Shown: positions 23,901-36,240, counted from the stretch's first letter. The stretch is 64,000 bases of DNA from Chondrosia reniformis (GCA_947172415.1 OX359199.1:5515384-5579383), one strand, 5' to 3'. Made by a program: numbers and translations. The notes: generated by a model not told the origin, from the letters alone.

Positions 23901-25624
23901 CAAGATGAATATACATTAGCTTTGTTTTGGCAGTCTGACTCATTCCCTCGAGCTCCTATTCTATCTAGTATTACCATCTCCTCCATTAGCATGACAGGTA
24001 GTAGAAAGGGTAGTTGTTGGGTCATGACCTTTTGACCTCTGAACTCTGCACTTACTGCCTGAAGAGGCTCAAATCTCCCATAAGCTAGAATCTTATCATT
24101 GCTCCTAATGCTGACTAGTCTTCCATAAAAATGTTCCAGAATTGTAGCATTAATCCTTTCTATAAAGGAATACTGAGTTCCTGTTGCTTTAACACTCACA
24201 TCAAGAAGGTGAAGTTCAGATCCAGTAATGTTACAGCAATTATAAATTGATGATGTAAGTGGATCCTAAATAACATATATATACTGTATATATATATATA
24301 TCATTCGTTTCAAGCTATGTACAGTATGTATTCAGAGCTCACTGTAATTGGTGCCTGCGAGGCATGAAGGTATAAACTTAGGTTGATTGTCTGATATTTA
24401 TATCCAAAAAGAGATAACGATACATCAAATTGTCTCCCAATAACATATGTCCCTCCTAATTTTATAAACAGAACAGACACTTGTAGAATATTATACATAA
24501 TCAATTAAAGTCCTTCCATACCTTCAACGTGTACAACATACAACTCTCCAACAATTCCTTTTTTGAATTGTATCTGACCTTCTAAATCAAGTTTAGTTGT
24601 TGGTTGTAGTGTTATGCAATCCAATGTAGCACCTTTCTCATCCAGTACTTTAAGAGACCGCAGCAGAAGGTCATTAATAACAAGCTTGGTTGATTCTGAA
24701 GTCTTGTTGCCATGGTAAAAGACCACCACTTCCTTTCCAAGGGTCTTGTTGTCACAGCGTACAGCTGTAGGTAAACTATAGTCTACTGGGTTAGCTCTGA
24801 TTGAGAAGCTAATATTATTATTTAATTTTCTTAAAGATGATAATTTGTAAGTAAAAACAAGAAAATGGCTATTCTTTCGCAATGTAATTGTTGTAGGGTT
24901 TCCGTTTAATATCAAATTGCTGTCCAGTCCTGGAAGAATACCTAAATATTGTGCAATACATATACAGTATATATGTAGGCTATCAATATACATATATCAG
25001 TTTAGTATGAGGTTGATCTATACAATTTGTGTATATACACTTGACTACAATATGTACAGTATGCATATACGTAATTTAAGATTCAAAGCCTGACGGAATG
25101 TTATACGTATAATTTCAATTAATCTATGGTCTGTAGGCTTGACTCAAAATCAGTTATCTTGTTATCTGGTACCAGTGATCATGACTGTATACATGCAAAT
25201 GGTATATATATAACCAATAATGGTTCACCCCTCCATCACATAAAAGGTTTCAAAAGTGGGATATTTATCACCAACTGTTGTACCATCCAAATGTAGTCTG
25301 GTATGAATTCATACAAGGGATTGTGGTTTAGATTGGTATTCAAAGGTCTGATAGTTTGTCTTCTTTGCCTATAGGTAATACCTGACAAATTGATATCTAT
25401 CAAGCAGCCATCTAAGACCAATCTTGTCCCTAGCCTACTTCTTTAGATAAGAAAAGCATGCCATAAATATTGTCTGCATTTATCTAAAATATAATGTATA
25501 AAGTAGCTTCCTATATAGATACATGCACCTAAGTCAGACATTTACCAAGACTAGATCCAAGCACTTCATTGTGAGGATTGACTAGTAGGTAGACAAGCCA
25601 AACCATAACTAGAAGAGTAATCAT
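17920..25624 (-). CDS. Receptor tyrosine kinase with SOD-like repeat ectodomain
   Basis: ATG 25622-25624 opens a signal peptide (MITLLVMVWLVYLLVNPHNE). Ectodomain exons: 25546-25624, 24522-24941, about 24346-24472, 23837-24265, 23660-23773, 23530-23601, 23162-23375, 22665-22800, 22237-22364. They are SOD-like: LRSLKVLDEKGATLDCI, MGNLTGKHGALRV, ENLQLSG and VIGRTLVIYSG mirror the SOD GDL...H..G and GR(S/T)VVIH strands. The usual HxH copper pair reads WSVN and the late His reads Tyr, so no copper site. The TM exon is 21059-21206 (FIVFGSVGPMLLICLLTLLF). The kinase has IGYGTFGQVAKG, VAVKTL, FISEIDLLK, an insert of about 70 residues, HRDLACRN, DFGLSR and LPLRWMSPE, ending FDFEN. The join between exon 22237-22364 and the TM exon is unresolved: candidate exons at 22097-22122 and 21840-21957 do not keep frame. 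Confidence 0.87.
19575..19760. repeat. Dispersed ~170-bp repeat, copy in RTK intron
   Basis: Starts GATTCCCAGGGTCACTGG and ends near CTAAAGTGGATGTAGCATG. A good copy lies in reverse orientation at 61395-61570, with others at 29865-29995 and fragments at 27290-27350 and 8635-8775. No ORF; probably a SINE or non-autonomous element. Confidence 0.7.
20905..21052 (-). repeat. tRNA-like SINE, copy 1
   Basis: On the minus strand the segment reads TAGCTCAGTAGCAGAACACT, then GGTGGTCATAACCAGCTGTC, then GGGTTTGAACCCGGC: A-box-like, anticodon-arm-like and B-box-like. The same module is found at 45955-46018 and 54290-54355. It abuts the donor site of the RTK transmembrane exon. Position 33 of the anticodon loop is not T, so it is not an intact tRNA. 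Confidence 0.75.
21590..21810. repeat. Minisatellite, ~29-bp unit (ACACATAGTACACACACAGT)
   Basis: About six units in an RTK intron. The three overlapping minus-strand ORFs here (Cys/Tyr/Val-rich) are repeat artefacts. Confidence 0.85.
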
Positions 25625-26059
25625 TTTACCAGCTTTGGTTCTCCTCTTTAGCCACTTTCCTGGAGATCAACTTCCTTGGAAATTTATAAACAAATATACC
25701 AATAAACATATATATTAAAGTAGGAGTTCCTGAGGTTAGTCCATTAGAACAAACCATTTATAATATTTACTCATTTGTATAATGTATATATGATATAATG
25801 TGTATATATATATATATATATGCCTACACATGAAAAATCTAATATACCATTTTCCTACGTGCTATGCCTATTCTGTAAAAAAGCCTATAGGGGATACATG
25901 TACAACTGTATTATATATAAATTTTGCATATTTAATTTACACATTAATTGATACCTCACTAGAGAAATAAAAGTAGTTTGGAGTAATACCTATACACACA
26001 TGTATATCCATTCTCCACACATAAAATTGATGTTGCATATATACGTATATGCAGCCTCC

Positions 26060-26570
26060 TTCATGTAGTGTAGGATACAGTAGATGCAAAATAGTAAGTT
26101 AGTAGACAAATGAGCAATGTACGTAGGACCAACTGATCCAAATACTATGAAGTAGATGCTACTTTTGGTAGTCATTGGTCTTGTAGTCCTTCCACCTATA
26201 TAAGAGAATTTATGGGATTCTAGTGAGTTAGGAAGCTGTTAGATGTGAATGTATACATTCCATAATAATATATGCTTAGCATCCAAGCAGGCAGCATAAC
26301 AAAAACTTACTGTATTATCACATTACTGGTAGGATGAACCATCAAGAATTATTTACGATTAATCATTCAAGAAACCAAAAATGAGCCACATACTTTAATT
26401 GTAGTGATAGGATATAGCCACACTTATATAAAGTTTCCAAGAATTTATACAGAAGTGCTAAGCTATTTATCCAAATAAGAAGAGACTCATTGTTTGCATT
26501 GCCAAGATCCATACAAGATCTACATACAGTCATCCCATTAAGAACATTATCTAATTAGTGATAGTATACA
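26060..26570 (-). pseudogene. Decayed duplicate of the RTK transmembrane exon
   Basis: About 500 bp closely match 21073-21575, including the TM exon and the intron upstream of it. The minus-strand reading MTTKSSIYFIVFGSVGP copies MTTKSNIYFIVFGSVGP of the intact gene. A small insertion (near 26116-26122) then shifts the frame through the hydrophobic core. No kinase exons follow, because the intact RTK begins at 25624. This is a remnant of a tandem RTK duplication. Confidence 0.75.
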
Positions 26571-26943
26571 TACCAAAAGTGTGACTACGTATATAGGAAT
26601 TCTGCTAAACCTGATTACCATTCAAACATATATCAAAGATGACAAAGTTTCTGTTCAAATTGAGAGGTAACTTCAACCTCATATGCAAAAACAACATGGA
26701 TCAGTGACTTTACTTGATATACTTCAGTGATTATATCAAGTGTAAAAAGACAGTATTCTATAGGAATTATAGACAATGTTTTCAAACTATGTTACACACA
26801 TTGTATAGCTTCTGTGACTACACACAAAATAGAACAATTTAATAATAGATCTTCTGTTATGAGAAGCAAAATACATTAAAGCTTAAAAAGTTATGTATAT
26901 AGGTATGTGCAGGAACCATAAATGTACCCACTGCAGGTAATAC

Positions 26944-27118
26944 CATATTTAAAACTGTATCTGTTGCTGTGTCCTCATTGGTTGTCTGGAGGTGTGGCTG
27001 CAACTGTTGGAAGGACTCAGGGTCAGTGGCCAGTTCCCTCAGAGTATCTGATGTGATAGCCCCAGAAAGGGTTGCCTTAGAGTCACCATCACTAGCTCCA
27101 CCCCCACTCTTAGTCACT
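26944..27118 (-). other. Orphan exon-like ORF, unassigned
   Basis: On the minus strand an AG acceptor (27119-27120) and a GT donor (26942-26943) flank an open segment of about 58 codons. It contains SGAITSDTLRELATDPESF and QQLQPHLQTTNEDTATDTVL. The LTPEI...LLPYLP-like rhythm vaguely recalls the C-terminal DEUBAD region of Rpn13/ADRM1, but I cannot find matching exons on either side. It could be a gene fragment or a chance ORF. Confidence 0.3.
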
Positions 27119-27289
27119 CTAATGAAAGGGTTTTACTCATCTGCTAACAAAATTCTAATATAAGGAACATTTTACGTTTACAGGTAACCACTGGAAATCT
27201 ATTATATATATGACCAAATAAAGTCTTCCATTATTAATCTAATTACCATTTCACTACATGCCACATCTACGTATTTTATACTAAAAGAC

Positions 27290-27350
27290 TGTGCTATTTC
27301 TGGGAATTCCACCATTCATCAGTGACCCTGAAGTATTTCTGGAAGTTCCT
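27290..27350. repeat. Fragment of the ~170-bp dispersed repeat
   Basis: CTGGGAATTCCACCATTCAT followed by CAGTGACCCTGAAGTATTTC matches part of 61500-61550. The remainder of 27120-27911 shows no gene or other repeat that I can support. Confidence 0.55.
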
Positions 27351-27911
27351 TTGGATCCATGCAGGTTCATCTTATAATAGGTTTAGTTGTGTGTGTGTAT
27401 CTGATATGATTAACTGAAACTGAAGTATTATACATCAGGTATCCTGTTTGGTGCACGAGGTAGAATAAATAATGCAAAAATTGTAAACTTCCACTGGATA
27501 TAGTCAAAATATGACCTTGTTTATAATTCTACATAGCTACAACTGATTTTAAAATGATGTTAGAAGTAGGGAAGGAAGTGTAACAGCGACTAGCACATCC
27601 GGAAAAAGCAGCAAATTAAGACAGTGATCAAGAATTGATATACTGAAATTTAAGTGACTTAACCATACACATCACTTCTGTGTGCACCATGATAGCTGAA
27701 GTAGGGATGAGGCACGTAAGCAAAGGTTGACTGCCGTACACTAATAAATTATACCTTTCAAAATCTAAATGGGTCCGTATAGCGTAGTGTGATTAAAGAG
27801 GAACAGGAAGTGTCTCATGACGAAGCCACTCATACGGGTTGGACGGTATATATAAATACGGATACACCTACTGGTTGCATTTAAGCTGAAGGTTTGAGAC
27901 GTTTCAGAAAG

Positions 27912-30900
27912 ATGCTGCTGCTTGCTTTGTGTGGCCTTGTCCTCGTAGGATGTCTGCAAACGGATGCTCTCAAACCGAATGGTAAGTAATCGTGTTACAA
28001 CACGTCTCAATTAATTATGGTTGTTTCCCTGAGCTAGGAATGCATAGTATAGCTTATTCCTACCTCAAGTCCACTTGGAAGAAATTTGTTAGACGTCTAC
28101 ATGTCTGTCCTTACATGCCAATTTTGCATGCCTTCCTGCAGTGTACGCTAACTTCCAAATCGGTGAAGAGCTGGTTTCTGTCATGTTTACTCAAAACGGG
28201 AGCGAGGTATCATACAGTGTAACCCCCAGTACAATGAATGCGGAGTTATACATTGCTAGTTTGCCAGTCGACTACACCCTCGATCCGTCCTCCCGCTGTA
28301 ATGTTACTGGGATGTCATATCGTTTTGCCGACTACTTCTCTACTTCACGATCCACCGACCAGTTGGTTTTGAGGTCTATCGTAGCTATAGCTCAAGGAAT
28401 GACTTATTGTGCTACTATTCTCCCAGTGTCAGCAGCAGACCAACCCCCATTTTGGATGTACAAGGCAGACCTCCTAAGTCCTTGGAATGGAAGAGTGTAC
28501 ATTTTCCAGCCACAATTTGACCGAAGTAGTAAGCATTGAGTGCCTATATGCATTATATGTAGTTTTACATGAAAAAGCTGAAACATAATAACATTATAGT
28601 TTAAGGACAAAGGAGACCATATACAGAATACAGCTATTGAGAGTTACCAGACTTATGTTTCCACTGAATGGCATGTATGTTTGGCCTGTGTAAATATGTT
28701 GACATTATGTAGCCTATGTAACCTCTTTTCTATATTTACTTAGCAACAGAAACCAGTTACATATGAATGATGTCAGATGTATGCATGAATGAACCTGTCT
28801 ATATACTAATTTGTCTCCAATATACCTAACCTTTTCCATATTAATTATACAAGGTTAACCATGCATCATTGTTGATTTATGTGAAAATATACACTGAATA
28901 AAGAGACTATGTTTTTTTCAGCCATTCCTATTAGAGAGTATGGTAGTATTATTTGATATATCAGCACATATTATATTATCCTTTTAGCTTTAGGAACTGT
29001 TTCTTTACTTCTATAGTGGCCTACCTTGTGGAGCATTTGTTGTATAGTAATGAGGGAGAAGGTGGCAGTAACATTTCACAGGCCGTATCAGTCATATATG
29101 GACCTACAGCACTCCTAGTAAGCTACTACTAGGAGTCCTTATGTACACACTGTATGTGGGACATATATGTATGTATTTAGTATTTCAGTGCCAAAATACA
29201 CATTTAAATGACACAAATACAAAATATGAGCAAATTGCTTAGGCCTACATAGAGCTCTTTGGATGCATGAGGATCTCATTTCATATATACTTAATCTGGA
29301 AAAATACACATACATACGTATAAGCATCTCTATCTAAAAGCATAAAGAAAACTTTATGTTGTAGACAATTTATTTGATTATTTATTTAACCTCATTTGCT
29401 TGTAAACCTATTTACACAAAAATGGTGTGTTTAGATTATCCAGCAATATAAATCTGTTTACCATGGTTGTGTGCACCTTTCTAATGATATATAGGATGCT
29501 GACATTCAATATGGACCAATGCCATCAGACTGTCCATCTGATCCAGCTATGGGATACACCAGCATGGAAACAGAGCTGGCAGCAGCGGACCCTAAAGTGG
29601 TCAGAAAAGTTGTGAGAATGTTGGATGATACACCCCTTAACTCTAGGGCTTTTGGATTAAGAGACAATTCTACTCAAACTATAGTAGCCTGTGCACGAAT
29701 TGAACCTATAAATAGTGCATACGCAGGAAAGGACGGTATACACTCCCTTGTTCAGTCAGTGCCATTCATAGCAACACAGATTAAAGCTAATAATATCCTC
29801 ACATACAATGTAAGTGAAGGAAAAGTATGCTATTTTACTATGAAGTATAGCTGTTCATATTTATAAACTCGGAATTTCCAGAAACAGCAGTCTTGCCCAG
29901 TTGAGAAGAGGAGAAGGAAAAACCTCTTGTATTCTCATCCAAAACTGTGACTAGATTTAGTTCTTTTATATACTCTAAAGTAGATGTTACATATTGATTA
30001 TTAGAAAATTAGATTTTTTATATTTATAACTCATCTGTTTTTGAAGACTAAATGAAAGGATGAAATGTTTCTCTCTTGTTTAAGGTTCTAGAGGAAATTG
30101 GAGGAGCTGATGTAATGTGCATGAACCGTATGATATTTAACCCCTGGAGTTTGACACCCGCATTGGGGAATCTCTCTGAACAACCTCGTATTAATGATTT
30201 GCTCCCAACCGTACCTATTCTGGGGTCCAGTACTATAATTGGACGTGCTGTAAGTTTGCATGCTCATGAGTTAATAAAATAAATGTATAATTAAGATAAA
30301 ATGTGATATGGATATTCACCTATAATGATTTTATAAGGTGAGTAACTGAACATGGTACATATACCATTGATAAAAACGTCAATTGATAAGATATACAACC
30401 AGTTGCTTAGTAAATAAAAGAATAGACTTCTCTATTTTTTCAAATAGGTATACAAGAGTGGTCAATGCGGATATCTGATTCCTTATGCCAGTGGCAATGC
30501 TGGAGTGGTTACTGGAGTTGTGAAGTTTGATGGTGAAATACTTGTTGGCACCATTACCCTAGTGAGCTATATAAATGGATCTCCTTTGATCTCCTTTGAT
30601 CTCCTTTGATCATAATATCTTGCAAGTGACAGAGTAGAAATTGAAGATCTCATATGATTAAAATTTTGAAAATGGCTTCCGAATATGACCTTGGTATACA
30701 TAGATACGTATCTGAAATTTGTTCCACTTCTGTAGCATCTTTATATTTTCCATATTTTTTTCAGAAGCTAAAATGAGATTATTAGAGCAATAATATTGAC
30801 TTTATCTTCTCTTTCGACTGCATGTCACACTTATATTTATTTGTACATATAGACCCAATTAGTTGATACTGCCCAAGGATATTTTGGCCCTACTTTTATA

Positions 30901-32797
30901 GCTGTGGACATTGGATATGCAAATGAATCAGTAAGTGTCAGAAGATGAGTTTCATATACACCAATCTGGCTGTTAGCTACGTATGTAGAATACAAAATAA
31001 TGTGCTTTTATAAGCTTATAGCACATATGTACCTATATCAGGATTTGATTGCACATGTCTAATGAATGCGAGGTTGTGAGTTTTGCCTGCATCTGATGTG
31101 TATTGATTTGACATCTCAAAAATTTGTATACTAATCCATACACCTTAAAAGCTTTATCTCACATTCTATTAACCACAATGTTTTACTTACGTATACCTGT
31201 AATTTGGATAAATCACAAACTATTACCCTTGAATTCAATTCCTGATATATGGCAATACATATACATATTGATAGAGTCATGTCATATACATATACATTAA
31301 TATATATATTCGGTATTCCTTAGCTTGGAACTACAATGGGCCACAACTGGCATGTCCACCAGATGCCAAGAGCACCAGACGGTACCTGCCAAGGAGCAGT
31401 AGGAGGCCATTATAATCCATACTCTCAGAATCTAACTATGGCCTCGGGTATGTTTAGATATATAGCCGAAAATGACCATATATAGTATATTATTATTATT
31501 ATAATAATGAGTTTAAATGAGTCTTAGGAACACAATATTTCTGCAATTGAATGTTTCAATCTGGAGGTCCTCATCAGCAACAAATACTTTGGAAACAAAG
31601 CCAAGTTTAAATAGGAAAGGGTGGAAACTGGGCTATTTTTTTCTCTCCATTTTTGCTAATGAAGACCTCCAGGTTAAAAGTCTTCAATTGTTGAGAAAAT
31701 GTATTGGTGAGGTTCATTTACTATTCTCAATGTACACAGCAAACAATCCCTATCATTTCATACCTAAAAATACTTATACATGTACCTACGTATACCATGT
31801 GATCTCAGGTTATAAAGAACAGTGTGGTACATACAGCAGTTTAATTGGGAATTCTCAGTTCAGGTGTGAAATGGGAGATTTGGCAGGAAAGCATGGCCAG
31901 CTGTCCATTGGACCATACAATGATGCCAATCGGCCTACCTACATATTTTATGATGATACTCTTCGTTTATCGGGGTCAGAATCAGGTAAGCCCCTTTAAA
32001 TTCAACCAATCAGTCTTTTATATTATTAATTTAGCAGGACCATTGTGTGTTTTACGCACGTATATATAGTATATGGCCTAGTAAGTACAATGTATGTTAA
32101 TTATCAAAAGCAATAAAACTGTGAAGACTCATGCTATGTTGATGTATATTCAGTCAATGGTGAGGTCTTAGCTTTGACCAATAAATGTAGCACAAATTAA
32201 CCAGAATACAAAAATTTCAACCACTGGGAGGCACTCACTGGTTGCCACTTTTAATAGGACTTTGGCTGGCTTGGTGTAATGATTTTCCATATTATACAAT
32301 AGCCTTTGCACAGATATTGTGAAATTAAACATTTTTGTTTATAAATCATTATTTAGCTCCTCTTGGAAACTTTAAGATCTAAAACCGATCTTAAAGCATT
32401 GAACTCTAGATCTTTCCCCCATCCACTCATGTCCCCTGAGGAGCACAATGAGCTAATGGGTAGAACCAATTCGGAAGTTTCCTTGATGGGAATTTGAACT
32501 TCCCCTAACCACTCAAAAAGATGGCCGAGCCATAGACAACTGTTTAATCCTTATTAGGACTCATCAGTATGGCATACCATGGAAGTTTCCTCCTGTACAA
32601 TTTATGATTGTTCTTTGGTTTTTTATTTCTATCTAGTTTTGGATCGCTCTATTGTGATACATCAGGCTGGAGGATCAGGTGACTATCTCACTTGTGATAG
32701 CTTAGTTGCCCCAGCAGTTGAATCTGATTCAGCTATACATATCACGTCCTTCATTTTACTTTTCTTCTGTTCAATGATGACCATCTTTTCCATTTAG
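27912..32797 (+). CDS. SOD-repeat surface protein A (copper-only SOD-like)
   Basis: Exons: 27912-27981, 28141-28530, about 29017-29116, 29494-29810, 30085-30249, 30449-30560, 30854-30930, 31324-31447, 31810-31985, 32637-32797. Exon 1 is a signal peptide (MLLLALCGLVLVGCLQTDAL). At least two degenerate SOD-like units come first (LPVDYTLDPSSRC, LVLRSIVAIAQG). The terminal unit has FGPTFIAVDIGY, then GHNWHVHQMP (the HxH copper ligands), GGHYNPYSQ (bridging His), RCEMGDLAGKHGQL, and DRSIVIHQAGG (fourth copper His). The zinc His that precedes GDL in Cu/Zn SOD is Cys/Glu here. The protein ends in a hydrophobic tail (ITSFILLFFCSMMTIFSI) with no cytoplasmic part, suggesting a GPI anchor. It belongs with copper-only SOD repeat proteins; enzyme activity is unproven. 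Confidence 0.88.
29865..29995. repeat. ~170-bp dispersed repeat, copy in SOD-repeat gene A intron
   Basis: GGAATTTCCAGAAACAGCAG through TCTAAAGTAGATGTTACAT aligns with 19630-19750 in the same orientation. Confidence 0.65.
31530..31705. repeat. MITE-like inverted repeat
   Basis: CTGGAGGTCCTCATCAGCAA (near 31562-31581) and TTGCTAATGAAGACCTCCAG (near 31653-31672) are inverted, with the homology extending outward through CAATTGAA. Related to the 1066-1207 element, whose arms also carry GGTCTTCAT.AGCAA. In an intron of gene A. Confidence 0.65.
32360..32560. repeat. Possible diverged SINE, SOD-repeat gene A intron
   Basis: TTTAAGATCTAAAACCGATC at about 32371 matches TTTTAAGATCTAAAGCCGCT at about 45892, just upstream of SINE copy 2. 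Downstream, GATGGGAATTTGAACTTCCC resembles a worn B box. The evidence is weaker than for the other copies. Confidence 0.4.
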
Positions 32798-33213
32798 ACA
32801 CTAATAAACTGATTATTTGAGTTTCGATGTATATATAGGACAATATAGAGTTGATATTGTCTAGTTACCATATAGCAATGATTTATTTGATATTTGAAAT
32901 AAGAATTATATATTATGATATTACTAGAAAGACACTCTTGCACAGGGAATGCACATTTAAATTTAGATCATACCGTTGCCAGAAAATAATCACATATATA
33001 TAAACTGCAAAAACTGAGCAACAAAATCTTTACTGACCACCTGTGATGCCGTATATACGTACGTGAAAGGTGAAATTGACCCTATACATTAACTAATAAA
33101 TTATTCATGTAATGAGTAACCGAAGAAAAGTGGGAGTACCAACAATTCGCACCCTTTTTAAATATAGCATCGGTCATTGGGAGGAACACACTATTTCGCC
33201 CACAAATTTAAAG
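32798..33213. other. Intergenic, SOD-repeat genes A to B
   Basis: About 415 bp, AT-rich. It must hold the 3' end of A and the promoter of B. I see no clear TATA box, though TTTAAATATAGC at about 33157-33168 is a candidate. No RNA gene or repeat seen. Confidence 0.4.
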
Positions 33214-36200
33214 ATGATTCTCCTCTTGTTTGCTGTGACCCTCATTGCCAGTGCTACGGCACAAAGAGGTACGCGCACTAGTAAATTCTCCTGTTTATTG
33301 CTTTCTCTGTCTATCTACGTGTATACATAGCTGTAAGCACGTTCAGCATTGGTGGCAGTGCAGAAGTCAAAGTCACGTTCACACAAGACGCCGAGAATAT
33401 ATCTGTTACGTGGGACTCCGACAGTGTCTCCTCTATCACCGTCCAAGGTTTACCTATAGACTATGGGCTAGGTCTAGGGGTGGATCGATGCACTGGGGAC
33501 TTAATTGGACCCTTCGGAATCACGATAATGAATGATAGCATCCTGGCTCGGATGAATATATTTGAGCACCTCCTGATGGGTTCAGTGGTAGCGATAGACG
33601 CAGGGAATAACATTCTCGGTTGTGGCCCGATTGTACCGGAGCCTTTGATGGATAGCATGGGTCCACGGCTCCGTATCTTCAGAGCTGATTTCGTTTATCC
33701 TTGGAACGGAAGAGTGTATCTATTTCAAAACGTTTCTATGGAAAGTCGTAAGTAAATATTTGGGGTTTATGAGGTAACTAGATTCATGCGATTGTAAATT
33801 GCTTCTTCCAAAGGTATCCTCCTTCTAACGGACAGACTATCGAGCAACATGGGCAGTCTAGGGACCAATATAGCAGCGGCAAACTTTCAAATTCATGGTC
33901 AAATTGGAGTATGTCATTCCAAACAGAAAAATTAAATGAAGTTATTGAATGACTGCTTTTTTTCTGTAGCAAGATGAATATTACAAAGAAACCTGCTCAG
34001 CTATTAGAGAAAGTGATGACCCTATGTCCAAAGCAGAAAACCAAATGATTCCAGCAGTAATTACTACAAATCCTAATCGATTTCGCACAACAATTGATGC
34101 TTCTGAGAATTTTAACCTTGTGAACAGAGGAATCAGTCTTCTGAACGCAGCTAACATTGTTGCTTGTAGCAGGATTCAGCCTGTTTTTGCTTTTGAAGCT
34201 GTTTTTAACAGTGTGCCATCCCTAATTCAGTCTATTCCCTTCTTACCTGCTATGGTGGCAGGCATGACTGGTACACCTGCACTACTTGACCAGGTAAGTA
34301 TACTCATGCATAGATTCACTTCTACTACATGATTTGTTTCATATCTGCATGTGCAGTTCCAGAATATACCTGGCTGAGTATCAATTTTACTAGCTTATTG
34401 TTATGCCATTCAGGTGGTCCTTGATCAAGTGGGTGGACCATCAAGAGAGTGTAATGATACAACAAATGTGCTAGTTAATCTAGCTGCTACAGGAAATAGG
34501 CCTAATTCAGCAAGGCAACTGGAGAAAGTGACTTTGCATGGGTTAGGATCAATTATTGGGCATGCAGTAAGTGAGGACACATGTCATTTTAATTGCTTAA
34601 TTATAGAAATGAAATCCAGTAAACTTAGCCTCATATTTTAGTTATTATTTTCTCTTTTACCTGTTTGTAGACGTACACCGATGACAGCTGCAGCTGGGTG
34701 GTGCCAGGTACCATGCAGCCTACCCTTCGTAGAATGGGGCTTGTCACCTTTGATGGAGTAATTCTAACAGGAACCATCCTATTTGTGAGATATATTAGTC
34801 TTAATTTCCTTTTCTAGTCCAAATGGAGATTGTTACTTATGTTATATATAGAGACAATTTGTGGATGGAAATGGAAATTATGGTCCAACGTTTATCAGTG
34901 TGGACATTGGATATACTGGGGTAACCTTTGCACATATTATAACTCCTTTAATGTCTACTTCAGAATCTGTACTGCTACGTATGATTAATAGGCTGCTAGA
35001 GGTGGTGGTCATAATTGGCATGTGCATTTGAATCCTCGTGGTGAAGGAGAAGCCTGCGAACCTAATACTATTGGAGGACATTATAATCCATATAACCAGA
35101 GTGTAGTGAATTCGAGTGAGTGATGTTAATGTATACATACTTGACAATGCATTGTTTTGAGAACTAATTATGTATTAATATATACATATTTTGCAATGCA
35201 GCTGCAATTAGAGTAGACACTTGCTGCAAATGTGAAATTTCCAAAGTTTTGCTTTTAGTAATAGAATTACTATGCATATTATTAGTGCATCTGTTTTGCA
35301 GTGACTTTGTAATTATATAAACTCTGTAGCCTCAGCCTATAAATTACAATGTGGCACCTTTGATGGTGTGAACACAAGGTCTCAATACAGATGTGAGATG
35401 GGAGACCTTTCAGGGAAGCATGGACAGCTAAATATTGGTGCTTACGATAGCCCTACCAGACCAACGTACGTCTTTTATGATAGCACCCTGAGATTGGATG
35501 GAGTTGACACTAGTGAGTACACATAGCCCAGCTACATTCATGTCTCACACTCTTAGTGCATAACGATATATTATATACGTACCATCTTCTTCTCTTAATA
35601 TTATACTAACACCATGAATATGGTATATTAAAGGGGATCAAATGGATTTAGACTATGAATTAACAAAACATACCAAGTCTGACCATTTAAAAATTTACTG
35701 AGTACATTGGAAACATTGAAGAAGAGAATGGCTATTAATGGTAGCCCATTGATATTGACATTGAACAGTTGTTGTTGTTACTTGGAGCTCTGGTCTTCTT
35801 GCATATATAATATTGAATAATAAACCAAACATTTTCCACTTTGCATAAGGATTCTTTCTGAAGCACCTACTTATTAGGGGAAATTTGATCCCTTCCCTTG
35901 TAGCCTTACTTCTAAGCTGAAACCCCCTATAGCTATATTATCATGATCTCTAAATAATCTGTAAGGTGGGAGTTATTACAGTACTTTTAATATATATCAA
36001 CAAGATATTGTAATATATACAGTTAGATCATGTTAATTAAGTTATTGTTATTTTCTGGTAGTCCTTGGTCGTTCAGTTGTCATCCATGACCCTGACGATG
36101 GAAGTTACCTCACTTGTGCAACAATAGAAGACACATCTCCAACTGATCCACCACCTCCAGATGGAGCCTTGTCTATGGTCCACATCTCATCCCTCTTGTT

Positions 36201-36240
36201 AATCTTACTTGTAGCAGCAGCGATTGGAGGATTCATGTAG
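33214..36240 (+). CDS. SOD-repeat surface protein B (copper-only SOD-like)
   Basis: Exons: 33214-33268, 33331-33747, 33814-33907, 33970-34293, 34414-34566, 34671-34784, about 34852-34919, 34990-35114, 35329-35511, 36061-36240 (TAG). Signal peptide MILLLFAVTLIASATAQR. The first two SOD-like units are degenerate (LPIDYGLGLGVDRC, LLMGSVVAIDAGNNILGCG). The third is well preserved: YGPTFISVDIGYTG, HNWHVHLNPRGEGEAC, GGHYNPYNQ, RCEMGDLSGKHGQLNIG, LGRSVVIHDPDDGSYLTCAT. Three copper-ligand positions (HxH, GGH) and the late VVIH histidine are all present; the zinc-site His before GDL is absent. The C-terminus is a Pro-rich linker (DPPPPDG) and a terminal hydrophobic segment (SSLLLILLVAAAIGGFM), consistent with a GPI anchor. 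Tandem and co-oriented with gene A, with the same intron positions, so the two arose by duplication. Confidence 0.9.

Noticed and set aside
34878-35147. Minus-strand 89-aa ORF across SOD-repeat gene B
   Set aside because: Shadow of the well-supported plus-strand exon that carries the HNWHVH copper motif.
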